Below, one piece after another: positions 11,015 to 26,289 of a stretch of DNA of 64,000 bases (its first letter is position 1; every line of letters begins with the position of its first letter). The stretch is from contig CM114273.1 of NCBI GenBank assembly GCA_050084515.1, positions 17,918,001 to 17,982,000 of the forward strand. The letters run 5' to 3'. Both the position numbers and the translations under genes were made by a program. The notes beneath the pieces are model-generated. The model did no database searches. It saw nothing but the letters and a program-made list of their open reading frames with translations, and was not told the origin of the DNA. The DNA comes from Blasia pusilla. Lineage: Eukaryota; Marchantiophyta; Marchantiopsida; Blasiales.

Positions 11015-14000
11015 TCAGTCTTCTCTGCATTTCTGATTTATCATCTACCTGCCTGTGAACATCTTGGGATAACAAGGTGTGGACTCTTTTGTCACAATCA
11101 TTGCACATCAGAGAGGTCACATGTGACGGTTGGTATTCTTGGCTCGGCAGTTGAAGCATGGTCGAGAGAAGATACAGTTGCTAGGGTTTCAGTCTAGCAG
11201 TGTGTATATTTACACGTAGTGTATTACTAGTATATTCTTTCCTTGTCATTGGAGTGGCACATCTTCAACTCAATTGGAATTTTTCAGAATGGTGTATAGG
11301 TACAAATTAAAGATCACTGTATTTTCCGGAGAGTGTCCACTTTTACCCAAGATGGTTAAAGCATATCTGGCCAAGCAAACCAAAGTACTTGCAAGTATTT
11401 CAGGAAAGGAAAATAGCCACATTTTTTGCAGGTAGACAACTGCAAGTAGCGGGGCAGTTATGTTACTAAAATCAGTGTCTTTCGATCTATACTACTTGTA
11501 CTTGTTGAGGCAGGTGAATTAGTTCAATTTTTTCCTGTAATTTCCCAGCTGCTGGCCTAACAACTCCCAAAATGAAGGTGACATGTGAGCCTGGGGTTTT
11601 GGAGACGGACCACCGGATATCAGATGTGCATCTTGATCCATGAAACTGTCAAAACCTCTGGCGGTCAATTAGACTGGAAATTCTCTTCCTTAGCAATTCA
11701 CGAAACAATAAGGGTACTGCAAGGTTGAAGGCTCTTTCTTGGTAATTCATGACAGATAGAGACTGTCAGGTTAATTTTGTTTTGAAGTGAGAGGCCCTTT
11801 TGTCTACGGCCACTCAAATAAACGGAATGTGTAAACGGTGATTCACTCGTTGAGTAAAGATAGCAGGTACATGGGAAAAAAAATTTGAAAATGTGACTTC
11901 ACAGGAGGCTTTTATATATTTGCACCTGTGGATTGAAGGTCGTGCATTGGTTAACCATGAAGCACTACCTGAAGATTCACCAGCGTAATCTACTCTCGTT
12001 AGTCAATTACCTGAAGCACTCCTGTGGTGGGAAGTTCATTCAATAGTCCACGTGTGGAAATGGCGTTGTTACCTACATCGTTTTTTCTGTTCAGAACCCG
12101 ATTGAATCCTCCATCATTAGAATCAAATAAAGAAATTTCATGGATGCTTGTACGTAGACCCAAATGGACTCCTTATTACTGGAATCAAATACCCTAAATT
12201 TTGAATTGTCACGGAGGAGAAATAACAAAGGCAAATAAAGGGGCATTCAATCTATGTAACCAGAGAGTTGCCATGTTATACATAGGTGATGCATGCTCCT
12301 TCTTCATTCAATTGAACTTTCACTCCTAAAGTGATATGTGTCAACACCACAAGAATTCTAATGTGATTGGTGTCAAACCCAAACCCAATCATACATATTT
12401 TTAGAAAGTCAAATATCAAAATCTTGAAGCATGAGAATTCTGGAAAATATTGGAAAAGTCACAACTATTTTTTTAACAATGTAAGTAGTGTCGTAAATTA
12501 CAAAGAGTACTAGCGTAAGTCTACGTGATGCACTTGTTTAAATTACCTCCCACGGTCAACTCTCACATTTTTCAAATATCATTTCAAAATAACTTTTAAC
12601 AATACTTTGTTGAACTAGTTTTGACTGATGTTTACGCAATTTGGAAAAGAGAAATTCGCCACAAATTGTTTCGCGAAAACAAGTTGTAATCAGAAGGCGA
12701 GTGATCTTATTGGTTGAAAGTGTCAAGTATCAAAAGGAGATGAATTTGCAAAATGAAGGGGCACTCTCCAATACCAATATAGATTAAAAGCAAGTGTGTC
12801 CATATTCGTAAAAAATCTAAATATTTGCAAAGTTAGAGGAGCCTACAACACACAAACTCTCTATTCATAGAAAAACTTGTATTGTAAAACTACCCATCAA
12901 CAATTATGGTAGTATGCCCAAATTCAAAGTCAAGGTGGTGTAATCTATCGATATAACAAATTCTATGATAGATATAGTGTAGGTGTAAACTCCATAAGTA
13001 GCTAGAGAGCTAGTTTTCAAATTAATAATCCTTGATAAATGTAACAAACGGCTCTACTCACCTCGACTACAAGCAAACCCTAGTCTACACAAACTTCAAT
13101 ATTAACACATACAAAACTTGCAAATGTGAAAACACGTTGAAAGAATGTATGCTAAGATTCTTGCTCAATCATCATAGCACCTCAAGTGGAAATCATCCTT
13201 CAATTATAATTCAAATGCTCATCTGCTTCGTTCCCATTAAGAGCTAAGTAAATACTTCTTACCAGATAGAGAAAGCATCATCATACATACTCTCGTTGCA
13301 TTTATATTGATGTTGACTTTTTCTTCTTAATACATTCTCATGATTTGTTTGTGACTCTATATCCATCATTAATTTGAGTAGAGCCCACTAATTCAAATTC
13401 TCAAAAGATCATCTTTCACACACATTATAAGGGGGGCACTTAAGTCTTGTAGGAAATTCCTCACTCTCATGCCACCATCTATAATAGCTTGTTGATGGTG
13501 GACACACATCAAGAGGAGGCCTACTCTAGCAACGTAGTGGCTTCTTAGGAAATCTTGCCTAAACCCCCATTGTTTATCTAGTCACCCATGAGCGAGAAAC
13601 ATACCCATTACAAGTAGGATAAAGGACAATCGAAACCATGAACAAACTTCTGAATGGAAAATCGAAAAGCTACAAAAATATCTTTATTGGGCTCCCCACT
13701 AGGGCAATCATAACCCTTAACTACTACCCAATTTTTCATTGGATTTTCCGACAAAGGACAAACTTAGGAGTAGTAGTAGTAGAGTTTTGAGGATAGAAGC
13801 ATTGGTATATGAAATTAAGATGATGGTGGCATCAACAACGAGTATTAGTGAAGAAGTAGTGGGAATATGCTAAGAGAGAAAGAAAGAAAAAGGGGATGAA
13901 CCCCAATTTGGGGAGGGGAGGGGGTTATTGTTCAGTTGTTCTATTAGGGCGGCTTGGAGTTAGACGTGTGGCTCCATCAAAGGGAGCTAGATGGTAGTGG

Positions 14001-15540
14001 TAAGGGAAACCATATGGTAGTTGGCATGCCCATCAATACATATGTTTATCTCTAAGTATAGACTTACCTCACAATTATAGTTATATTGAGGAGGGTCCGT
14101 ATGGATCTAAATAAGATACGAATATGTAGTAATGGAGGGATCGCAAGTGTTGGAGAGTTTTCCAGTCATGCATTGTGGCAATCACATGATCACACCTAGC
14201 CAACCACGTAGCACCAGTATGTTTAGGATTTTCAAACCTATCTATGACTTGCCTACCTAATCCAACTTGTGAACTTGTCGTCGCTGGTGAGAGTTTTTTG
14301 GAGTCTTTTGTAATGTTTTTCAAACTTACAAAAGGTTGATATGTCATGATGAAGTTCAAAAATGTGTGAAATCCAAAAATGATTACCCACAAGATATGTT
14401 AAGTTTTTGGTTGATTCTTGACTCACTAGTATTTCCAGCTTGCGTCAAGAATCAAGATGAGTGAAAATTGTCAACGATCTTCAAAGGGTCTTGTCTAGAG
14501 GTGGTGACACACATGCTAGTTTCAGCTAGTAGTCTACATTTGGACATAGGAGATTTGACTTGTTATGCATTAAGATTTTCATGCTGAGGAGATTATTGTA
14601 CTAAGAGAAAAATCACTATCAATTGTCAATGATGTCATGCGTGTTCATGTTTTATTCATGAAGTTTTCTCTTGTTATTGAGGGTGTTGGGTATCGAATAG
14701 AACTTGCTATAGACCTTTGTGGAGGTAATGTGTCGGATGGGTTGAAGTGGAGTCGTGATATTTAGGTATAGTTATGAGGGTAATGAGTGTAGACTCTCTA
14801 TGCTTATCACATGTTTATGGGTATAAGTTGGTTTTTTTGTAGGGGTCTTGTGTATGATTTGATGTTGTCATTAACTCCGGGACCTAGTGAGGAGGGTCAT
14901 GGTACGTTCTAGTGTTTCAGTGCATGAGGTGGGATTATTGTCATAAGGCTATCATTGGCTTGGGTGAGCTAGTGAGGAGTGTGGAAGGCTCAGGATGAGC
15001 TTAAGTGTTGAGTGTGTGGGTAGGGTGTCATCATAATATTCTTCCAAGGTGTGGAAGAATATCATAGATCAAATAGTAGTGGAGGAGAAATACGGAGTGG
15101 AGTGAGTTATCGAGAGATTTTGAGTGAGGAACCACCTAGGCTATTATGGATGCATCGTCATCATTGGACAAATACTCTAGTAACAAGATCAAAAAAAGTG
15201 AGAAAGAGATGTTGAGAGATACATAAGATATGAGTTGTAGGGGCATGCGATATTTTTTTGGTATGGTTGCACCATCAATTTGGATGATTTCAATCAAAAT
15301 TTTGACACGTGGTTTGATTTCCAAGAGATACAAGCAACTAGAACAAATCTTGGTTTTTATGACTAGCTCATATAACTTCTTCCAGTCATATATGTCCATA
15401 AATGGTTGATAATGACTGATGACTCATGGAGTCACAAAAGCCTAGTCATGTACGTTACCATCATGCCATGACTAGAGTCATTTTGGGATAACTCTCGTCA
15501 TTATTTGATTGACACATCAACAAGCCACAAATGTCCAAAT
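11015..15540. other. ALIS 3' region and intergenic DNA, no supported gene
   Basis: The first few hundred bases are probably the ALIS 3' UTR; the polyadenylation site cannot be placed. An AATAAA occurs near 11817. The rest is AT-rich with short unrecognised ORFs. A copy of the GGCACTCTCCAATA-type tail lies at 12759-12785. From about 15400 AGTCA/TGACT motifs begin to accumulate. Confidence 0.45.
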
Positions 15541-15920
15541 CAAGGTTGCATACAAACAAAGTCCATCCCTATGACGAACATGTCTGTACGAGCTTGGATA
15601 CCCAAGCCCGTCAATCCCGTAGCGTACACCCGGGCCAGCCGAGCCCGCATCGGTTTTATAGCCCACGCATAGCCTATAGCCAGGCCCACAAGGCAAGCTT
15701 GGGCCCACCCAATGGGGGCTCAACCCGTCTTGTGGGCCTACGGCGGGTTGGTACGGGCCACAAAATTGGTGTGGACTTGGCTAGCCTGGGCCTACATAGT
15801 GTATACTACGAGCTCGACGGACTCAAGGTTGGGCTCGGATGCGGGCAGTGGATATCCGTGCGGCATATCTGTGGAGATGTCCATCCCATGAACGGACGTG
15901 TCTGTTTCTATACAACCTTG
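15541..15920. mobile_element. MITE-like element with imperfect inverted ends (hAT-like)
   Basis: The left end reads CAAGGTTGCATACAAACA and the right end, reverse-complemented, reads CAAGGTTGTATAGAAACA: 16 of 18 positions agree. The interior is GC-rich with many GGCCC/GGGCC words, unlike the AT-rich flanks. Flanking 8-mers GTCCAAAT and GTAAGAAT agree at 5 of 8 positions, a possible decayed hAT-size target duplication. The ORF through it is incidental. A related sequence lies at 59.9-60.28 kb. The hAT assignment rests only on the CA(A/G)GG start and element size. Confidence 0.5.
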
Positions 15921-16027
15921 GTAAGAATATAGGCATATGTTATGATTGTAATGTCAACTTATGACATGAAATTTTCATGAATCGAACAAGTTATGTGTTG
16001 ACACGTGGCAATGATAATTTATGAATG

Positions 16028-16460
16028 AGTCATATTCATCACTCGGATTGGTCTGAATGACTTAGTCATGATGTATGGTTGAATCATATTCATCACTCTG
16101 ATTGGTGTAAATGACTAGGTTAATTGATATATAATCGAGTCATATTCATCACTCAAATTGGTTAAAATGACTAAAGCATGTTGAATGACTGAGTCTTATA
16201 AATTACCTCAATTTTTTTAAATGATTGAGTCATAAAGTATGACCTAGTCATGATGATCACTTTGAGTTGTCTAAATGACTAGAGATGATGAAATCATAAA
16301 ATACGATCTAGTCATTTTATCCAATTGATCTTTCTGATTTGTTTAAAGGACTATGTTCTTGAGTTATATACAAGACTCAAATGGGTCTCAAATGACTTAT
16401 GATGACCTTGTCATAAAATATGACTGAGTCATATTCATCAGTTTGATTGTCAAAAAAGAC
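16028..16460. repeat. Degenerate tandem array of AGTCAT...ATGACT units
   Basis: Units of about 55 bp share AGTCATATTCATCACTC, then ATTGGT, then AATGACT, starting near 16028, 16084 and 16139. Increasingly degenerate AGTCAT/ATGACT copies run on to about 16460. A similar, more decayed cluster occurs at 22400-22640. No ORF is compatible. It could be a subterminal array of a DNA transposon or a decayed satellite. Confidence 0.5.
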
Positions 16461-18607
16461 ACAAGTTGGATTTATGTGACTCTTTGAAACGAGTCTCTTT
16501 CTTTAATATGACTTTAGACTCAATATCATATATGAAAGTTTCAAATTACTTGATGTTTATTAATAAAACCTACAGGCATTCCAAGAAGTATTCTAATGAG
16601 TGGCGTTCAACATAAGTTAAATGATCATAGAAGTGTGTGTGATTTAAATTCTGATATGATGCCCCCTTACTAAATCCATCCCTGTTGCAAATTTTATATC
16701 ATTGAATGATGAAAGATAACAATGAAAAACCAGGAGAGGATAAGTTCTATTTAGTAGTTATTTATTCTTCTACTAACAAGTTTAAGAATGATAGAGAGTA
16801 AATCAGGGATATGATATAATCTCAAACATTCGGAAGATATAAGAAACTTAACTTAATAGAAATGTAAGGGCATGCATGTATTCATAAAATCAATTTACAA
16901 AATGGCCCATCATATATCGTGAAGATTACTTCATATAGATAAATACCAAATGTTCCCACCCTATCAAAATTGCATGTGAAACAAAATATCATCAAGTGTT
17001 ACTAATTGAATCGCAAATCATGGAATTCTATCCCATCCACAACTCATGTAGTTCATCCACCAAGGGGGCCAAGTATATGTTAATATCCTCTCCATTGACA
17101 CTCTCCTTAAAAAGCATAATAGAGCCAACATTAGAAAGAATTTCTTGGGTTGAAGCGAAGGTGGCAAATTGTAGTTCACTAATAGGACAAGCCACATTGA
17201 CCATGAGCTTGACTTATCAAAATATGGATTCACTCCATCAAGGGCCTAAACCAAAACTACAATTTATATTCTCGACAGCAAAATTAGTTACAAATGATCT
17301 ATATGATACCAAGCCTTGCTATCCCCTACGTGTCTAACCATACCATCCATGCTTTTATTCTTAGAAGACCAATTCAATAAGTGTGACAAAGCCCTACATC
17401 TGTACATATGCTGTATCCTAAGGATTATATGGAAGTGTCTCAAGAGTCCTTGTTCGATACCAAAGACCTTCCTACTTGCTTGAACCTAGAATTATCACAC
17501 TTATTGACACTTATCTACATCAGCCAAGTCCCCATGAAAAAGGACTCGACCTTTGGCCTACAAATGGCACACTTCTATATGAAAACCCCAATTCTCAACA
17601 TATTCATACCAATGCCAATGACAATAGTGACGGACATGTAGTCCACATTTGACCACTTGAAGTTCATTGGGTAGATGTACGATTCTTTGAACTAGAATAA
17701 GCACTCTTGGTCCACATTGTAAGTTATCATGGAGTTGAATAGGTAGATCATGTTCATGCTCCTCTACAGAAGGTGGTTCCCTTTGTTGTGAAGGCTTATC
17801 TCCCTTGCGCACTTGAAAACTTGGATTCATCTCTAAACAAGAAAACCAAAATCCCACAATACAATAGTTGTGTTATCTGTGGGATGAAGGGGATGACCGA
17901 TGTATGTGTTCAACTCTTATTTTGTGATAATCTGTGTTCCCCAAATAAAATAATCTATGAGGGAAAATTGCACAAAAGCTTAGACCCTTACATCAGTCTT
18001 AATGCACTCACACTTGAATCTTTGAAAATTTCCAAAAAGATTTACAAACACTTTTACATTATATCCACTTGACAACATACATTCTTGTTACCTTTAATCA
18101 AACACGTGTAAAATAAACATAATTAAAGTTTGGGTTCACGTTTTTTAGATTACCTAAGAATAATTTCACTTGAATGCAACTAAAATTGTATAAAGCAACT
18201 TGCTAGTTCAAGTGGTTAATATCAATGGATACCTCATCGAACTTGGCCGAGGGAAATTTATAGCTTCAGTTCAACATTCTACTAAATCATATGGATAACT
18301 ATTCATCTAACAAAACACCTCCTCTAGTTCATAAATGTGGAGCCTAAACAATGTAGATGACAACATGTGATCTACTTACAATGAAAGAAACCTAGCTCGA
18401 TGAACGATTGCTTACTGACTTCCAACTTACTTACGAGTCCAAATTGTAACCACAAAAAGTATACATGAGGATTCTAATAAGTTGTTATCCACAAGTACTA
18501 ATCCACCTCACCATCTATTTTACTTGAGAAGAAGAAGTTTGTGAAGGAGAAGGAGAACTTGTTCTTCGAGTTTCCAAAGAAATTCAGGAAACGTAAGTAT
18601 ACTGAAC
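16461..18607. other. Intergenic, no supported gene
   Basis: AT-rich sequence with ORFs of at most 113 codons that overlap each other on opposite strands and show no recognisable domain. No repeats beyond scattered AGTCA words were seen. Confidence 0.4.
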
Positions 18608-18960
18608 ATGGATGGCCATATTAAAAAGACTATTAAGAAAGCCCAGGAGAAGATGAACGGATTGTCAAGATTCCTATACTTTCACAACATCACATCTGAA
18701 GTGAAGGGCTCTGTTATTCTACACACCATTCGTCCCTCACTGGAATATCGCGTGGAGTGTGGGGTTCCAACACCAAACACACCTAAGCTAGAGATCTTTA
18801 GAGATATAAACTATGACTATGAAGCTTTAGCTTCAATCTATAAAAGTCCAATCACCCATCCTCTTAGGACTAGTATTGAGAAGACTTTGAGTACTCAAGT
18901 CCAAATAGCCTCCTACATTAGCAACGCTATAGTAGAGAGAGAGAGAGAGAGTGCCAAGCG
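18608..18960 (+). pseudogene. LINE reverse-transcriptase C-terminal remnant
   Basis: The 120-codon reading frame contains KMNGLSRFLYFHNITSEVKG and VILHTIRPSLEYRVECGVP. This matches the pattern of the segment after the RT domain of many LINE-type elements (leucine-rich 'alk..l....is..vk....', then 'iRPvLEYg.evW'). No catalytic RT motif is present upstream, so only a fragment survives. It runs into a short GA tract and then LTR copy C, where the match is lost. The assignment rests on this one motif region and is tentative. Confidence 0.4.
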
Positions 18961-19931
18961 GAACATTTGAACTCTAGCGGGCTCACACTAGGATGGTTTG
19001 CGCGTTTGAGTGTTCCCTTGGAAGAGACGCAAGAGACACAAGAGATGAGACGCAAATAAGGTTGAGCGTTTCATGTGTTTATAGTTGCGACTAGGAAACT
19101 TGGACCAAACAAAAACTAAGACTTGAGAGATGTCGAGTCTAGGAAGGTTGGTTGCCAAAGAGGTGAGAACCGGATTTGGAATGTGTCTCGCGTTTGGGGT
19201 TTTGACTATATTCTGGACCATAACTTCTAGTCTCAAGATGATTTTGGGGCAAGTAAGATGGCGTTGGAAACCTTATGTAAAGTCAATTCCAATGCAATAA
19301 AAATCTTTGAAAATATACTAGCAAAGGTTGAGATATTGGTCAGAAATGATTATATGAGGAGTCGGGTTGAGGGCCAAAAAGAGGGGCCCGAGTGTCTCTT
19401 CTCCAAAGATAGGGGGAGGGCGGGGATCCCCAAAAGTACTAGTAAGGGCGAAGGTCTCCTAGAGTTCTTGGGACTCGAACCCCTTTTTGAGGTGTCGCGG
19501 GGCGACCCAATGGCATAGAATGGATTGGGAGTTTTGGCATTGGGATTCAAAAGCCAAACCAAGTCTAATAGAGTGGATTCTGAAGGTCCCTATTAGATTC
19601 CAACCTGCAACTCATTTATTTGGGTCTTGGTTTGGAAGCTCATACGAGGTCCATTCGAAAGTTGGGCCCACTAGATGCGCAAACGCTGTTTTAGGTGACT
19701 AGACTAACCAGAAAGTCTGTCCCAAGTCTCAGAAGCCTTGTTGGGAGGCTAAGAACTAGGAAAGGTTGAGCTTGATGAGATGTCGAGTTGAGAGATCGGT
19801 GGGTTGGAAGGCTAATCAACCCAGATCAGACTAACATGATTATTCTTTTTGGATACAAATCAGAGATGAAAGTGTGTCCTATTGAACATACGATTCAGCA
19901 ACATTAAAGATTGACGTTTGAGATGAATAGG
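18951..19931 (+). repeat. Long terminal repeat, copy C (5'-truncated, plus orientation)
   Basis: This is the reverse-oriented relative of the LTRs at 76-1076 and 27949-28978. Shared landmarks are the GGTTTGCGC and GGAAGAGAC segments near the start, GGTTGAGG followed by GGCCAAAAAGAG near 19370, and a TATTGAACATACG segment followed by AAGATTGACGTTTGAGAT at the end. The TGTCGCGACC start is absent, so it is truncated at the 5' side. It is bounded by GA-rich tracts on both sides. ORFs within it are LTR sequence, not genes. Confidence 0.65.
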
Positions 19932-19940
19932 CGTGTGAGT

Positions 19941-23057
<3,117 letters not shown>

Positions 23058-23393
23058 ATGAAGATATGAGCCTACTTACTAACACGCATATGTAATGGAG
23101 ATATGATACTACTCTCACTCACCTACTCATTCCGTGTTAGTATTTATCTACTCCTCTTATGTCGTAGTAGTAATTTTTTCCATTTCTCCTCTTTCAATTC
23201 TATTTTATTCTGTCCACGTCCTCGTGTTAGTGTTTCCTCCATGCCCTCTCCATTCTGAATTATCCATGGAGTGTTACTTTTCTTCCCTATTCGCTTTTAT
23301 GAGCTCTCCATGCCCTCCATACCATATTAGTATTTTTTTGGGTGGGTTAAAAAAACCCAAAAACTCGTGTTAGTAAGTAGGCTTATATCTCCA
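23058..23393. mobile_element. MITE with about 29-bp terminal inverted repeats
   Basis: The left end (23058-23086) contains AGCCTACTTACTAACACG and the right end (23365-23393), reverse-complemented, contains the same 18-mer. Over 29 bp the ends agree at all but two positions. The 336-bp size, lack of coding capacity and clear inverted ends fit a MITE. The interior repeats GTGTTAGT-type words three times. No convincing target-site duplication is visible, so the superfamily is unassigned. Confidence 0.65.
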
Positions 23394-23419
23394 TTCACGT
23401 GGATTAAAATTTTTAACTT

Positions 23420-23870
23420 AATTCATAATTGATGGGAAGGGAAAATGAATTTTAATGGAGAAAAAAAATATTTTAATAAATTTTATGGAGGATAAAATAA
23501 TTTATAAGATTGGGATATCATTTAAATTTTAATTGAAGAGTGGAATTTTATTATTATTTAAGAAAAATAAAATATATTTAAATTTAAAATAAATAATTTT
23601 ATTATTTAAAAAAATCATCCTGTTAATTCACATGTGATATTTGGAAAAGGAAAAAGAATTTGAATGGAAAAAGAAAATGACTTTGTTAATTAAAATTAAC
23701 TAAAAATTATTTTGATAGGAAGAATAGGTATTATATGAATACAGAATGAAATTAGGGTTTAGGAAATTGCGGTAGAGGACTTGCATATTATTTAAAGGGG
23801 AAATTTTCTTGATCTTTTAAAGTTTTAAAAAGTAAAAATTATACTTAAATTTTGAAATCCGTCTAACTAG
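23420..23870. repeat. A-rich dispersed repeat, copy 2
   Basis: Collinear with 6540-7135 in the same orientation, sharing GGGATATCATTTAAATTT, TTAATTCACATGTGATAT and GAATGGAAAAAGAAAATGAC. Less than 30 bp separates it from the right end of the MITE at 23058-23393. Confidence 0.55.
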
Positions 23871-24436
23871 TCTCCTTAACTATTGATTGTGGTTTTTCAA
23901 ATTATATCCAAAAGTATACTCATTAAACTAATGAGTTGTGCAATGCACACAAAAGTATTACACAATAAACAAATATTAAAAAAGGAGTAAAATTCAAATG
24001 ATAAAAAGGATATAAAAGATCTTACGTAGAAAACTTGTTATACGTAAATAGTAGTGACAAAACTTACGGGATTAAGAAAAACAGATAATGACCTCTTCCA
24101 TCTTAAAAAATAGTAAAATAAAATAAAATAATTTCCTGGTTTTTTAATTACGTAATTATATATATATGCACTGATTAGATGAACACATCCTACCATGCCC
24201 AGGTGAGTTAATAGACGCAACCTAAATATAAGGGATAGGATACGACAAAGGCTAAGGACGGATTGCGCGCACTCTAGGGGATGGCTTAAAGATATGGAAG
24301 GAAAGACGGTTCAAAAGAAATCTAAAAATAGGCTACGAGCTACCCCAAAGGAAATCCTTAAGAACTAGAGTGTGAGAAAACGTCTATAATTCTTTGTTGC
24401 AAATGTTATTGACAACACTGCCGCCTACTTTTAACA

Positions 24437-24864
24437 AGTAAGTGCGATCCGCAGTAAAAGAAGGAAGAAGAGTAAGAAAATATTACTCCATGATCCATCC
24501 ACTACAATCATCCATCAGCATCGGCCAAACCCGACAAACTAGTGAGGATTCCGTAACGTTCAGCAGTTCAGAAGTCCTCCAGAGTCGTCCTAAGATAGCG
24601 ACGAGGAGGAGGAGGAGGGACCGGTGAGGGTCCTGGAAGCGCGCATCAACTCAATTCGCTGCGGATTCCGGCGTCGCCAGTCCTAATGCAGGGGTCGGTC
24701 GGCCGTCCTCGAAGCTGGTCAATCCAAGTTAACTTGGGGGTTATTTCGGTACGGCCGCGCAATAGTCGGGGAAAAATAGCGAGAGGGAGCGGAGGATGGT
24801 CCTCGAGGCGAATCAGCTAAGTTGGCTTGGGTTTCGGTACGACGGCGCCGTCGCCAGACCTAAT
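24437..24864. other. GC-rich flank left of the Harbinger element
   Basis: A CpG-rich stretch with a partial internal duplication: 24701-24757 and 24797-24850 share TCCTCGA..., then AAGTT.ACTTGG, then TTTCGGTACG. Joined across the Harbinger element to 31145 onward, it forms a continuous GC-rich block that could have been a promoter or leader before insertion. No gene is recognisable. Confidence 0.35.
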
Positions 24865-24878
24865 AGGGCCACTCATTT
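24865..24878 (+). repeat. Harbinger left terminal inverted repeat
   Basis: AGGGCCACTCATTT, a perfect inverted match to 31131-31144. Similarity weakens immediately inside. Confidence 0.85.
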
Positions 24879-25612
24879 CCGAAGCCGTTGTGAGGGCGAC
24901 GGGAATTAAAAAAAACCCCATAACGTAGGGACGGGGAATATGAACGGCAGAGGGGCGTGAGCTTTGAGAGCGGCCATTTTCAGGGTTAACGGGCATAGGT
25001 TGGGCCAACGGGTGCCGTCAAACCAGAGCACCCTCCTCCTCTCACACGCCGCCAAATTCTGTCGCAGCGGATTTCAAATGAAAGAGCGTGCATTTCAGCA
25101 AGCGTCCACACTGGATTTGAAATGTTGGAGCGTCTAATTCAGGAAAAGAGAGCCACATCTATGAATTAGTGAGTCTCGTGGAGAGCACCACATCTCATTA
25201 GTGAGGGACAAAGATACAAATTAAGAGATTTGAGAGGAATTTTGGGCTAGCAGTTTAAATTGTCAATTTTAAGGTGTCGATTTCTTACATTCTGCCTCTA
25301 GCCTGTTATTGTACTTGCTTCTGATAGGCATAGGTGGTCATTTAAGGTGTAGTCACCAATTACAACAATTATGGACAATTTCAACAATTATGGGCACCTT
25401 AAATGACCATGGACAATTATGGGAAATTAGGCGGCGGTCATAGATTACGAACAGAATGTGTTTGATTTGAAGCAAATTCTTACATTTTGCTCGAAATTGA
25501 ATTGTCCCGCTACTGATTTCCCTCTTGCCCACCACTGATTTCCCTCCTACAACAATTATGGGCAATTTCAAGAGTGGAGCGTAGAAGAATTTCTACTTAT
25601 AAGGTTGTTATC

Positions 25613-26289
25613 ATGGACAAACCTCTCGGAGAGAGAAATTTAGAGTGTGCCACTCTTCCTGTACAAGAGGAAGAGTCTGATTCAGTGCGGTTGCTCAAGA
25701 GTGGGAGTACATCTAGTTCAGACGTGAAAATTCAAGCAGAGAGTGGGGCCAATATGGGTGGACAAGGAGTTGTGAAGAACTCTGTTTTTGCAAGCAAGCA
25801 ACAGAGATGGAGGTTGTTGCTGGTTGACTATGAACGGATCGTGGAATACTTGGAAGACCCCGAAAATTTTTCCTCCTTGCATGGTAGTGGAAAGAAGACT
25901 AAGGTTGGGGCGAAGAACCAAACCAAGGCAACGCCTTTGGTATCATGGCAGTCCACTTGAAAAATGTTGGATTTCCCACTCTGCTCACAACTCAGGTACT
26001 TCAGAAGAAATTTGACAGATACGTGGATAGCTACAAGAAAGCCAGATTAGAGATTTTGATGGCCACAGGAGGTGGTCTCACAAACTTAGAGATTGCAACA
26101 GGTCTTACCTTGGAGCAGAAGTTGGATGGGAAGTGCCCCTTCTTCTACAGGATGAATGCCCTCTTTGGTGGGAGACACAATGTTACACCTCCGGCAATCA
26201 TGGAGCTTGGGCATATTCCTTTCTTGATTCTCAAGCAACCTCTGCCTACACACACCCTTCCCATCCATTCACCTGTAGGAGTTGTCTGA
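25613..26289 (+). pseudogene. Harbinger Myb/SANT-like DNA-binding ORF, single frameshift
   Basis: From the ATG at 25613 the frame encodes an acidic leader, then WRLLLVDYERIVEYLEDPEN and NFSSLHGSGKKTKVGAKNQTKA. At about 25926-25935 the family pattern continues in another frame as AFGIMAVHLKNVGFPTLLTT, QKKFDRYVDSYKKARLEI, GGGLTNLEIATGLTLEQKLD and CPFFYRMNALFGGRHNVTP. Together these follow the Myb/SANT-like (trihelix-like) second protein of plant PIF/Harbinger elements, which helps the transposase bind and enter the nucleus. One missing base at the junction (AAGGCAACGCCTTTGG) explains the break. No other stop interrupts it. An earlier GTG-initiated extension is ignored for lack of an ATG. Confidence 0.75.
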
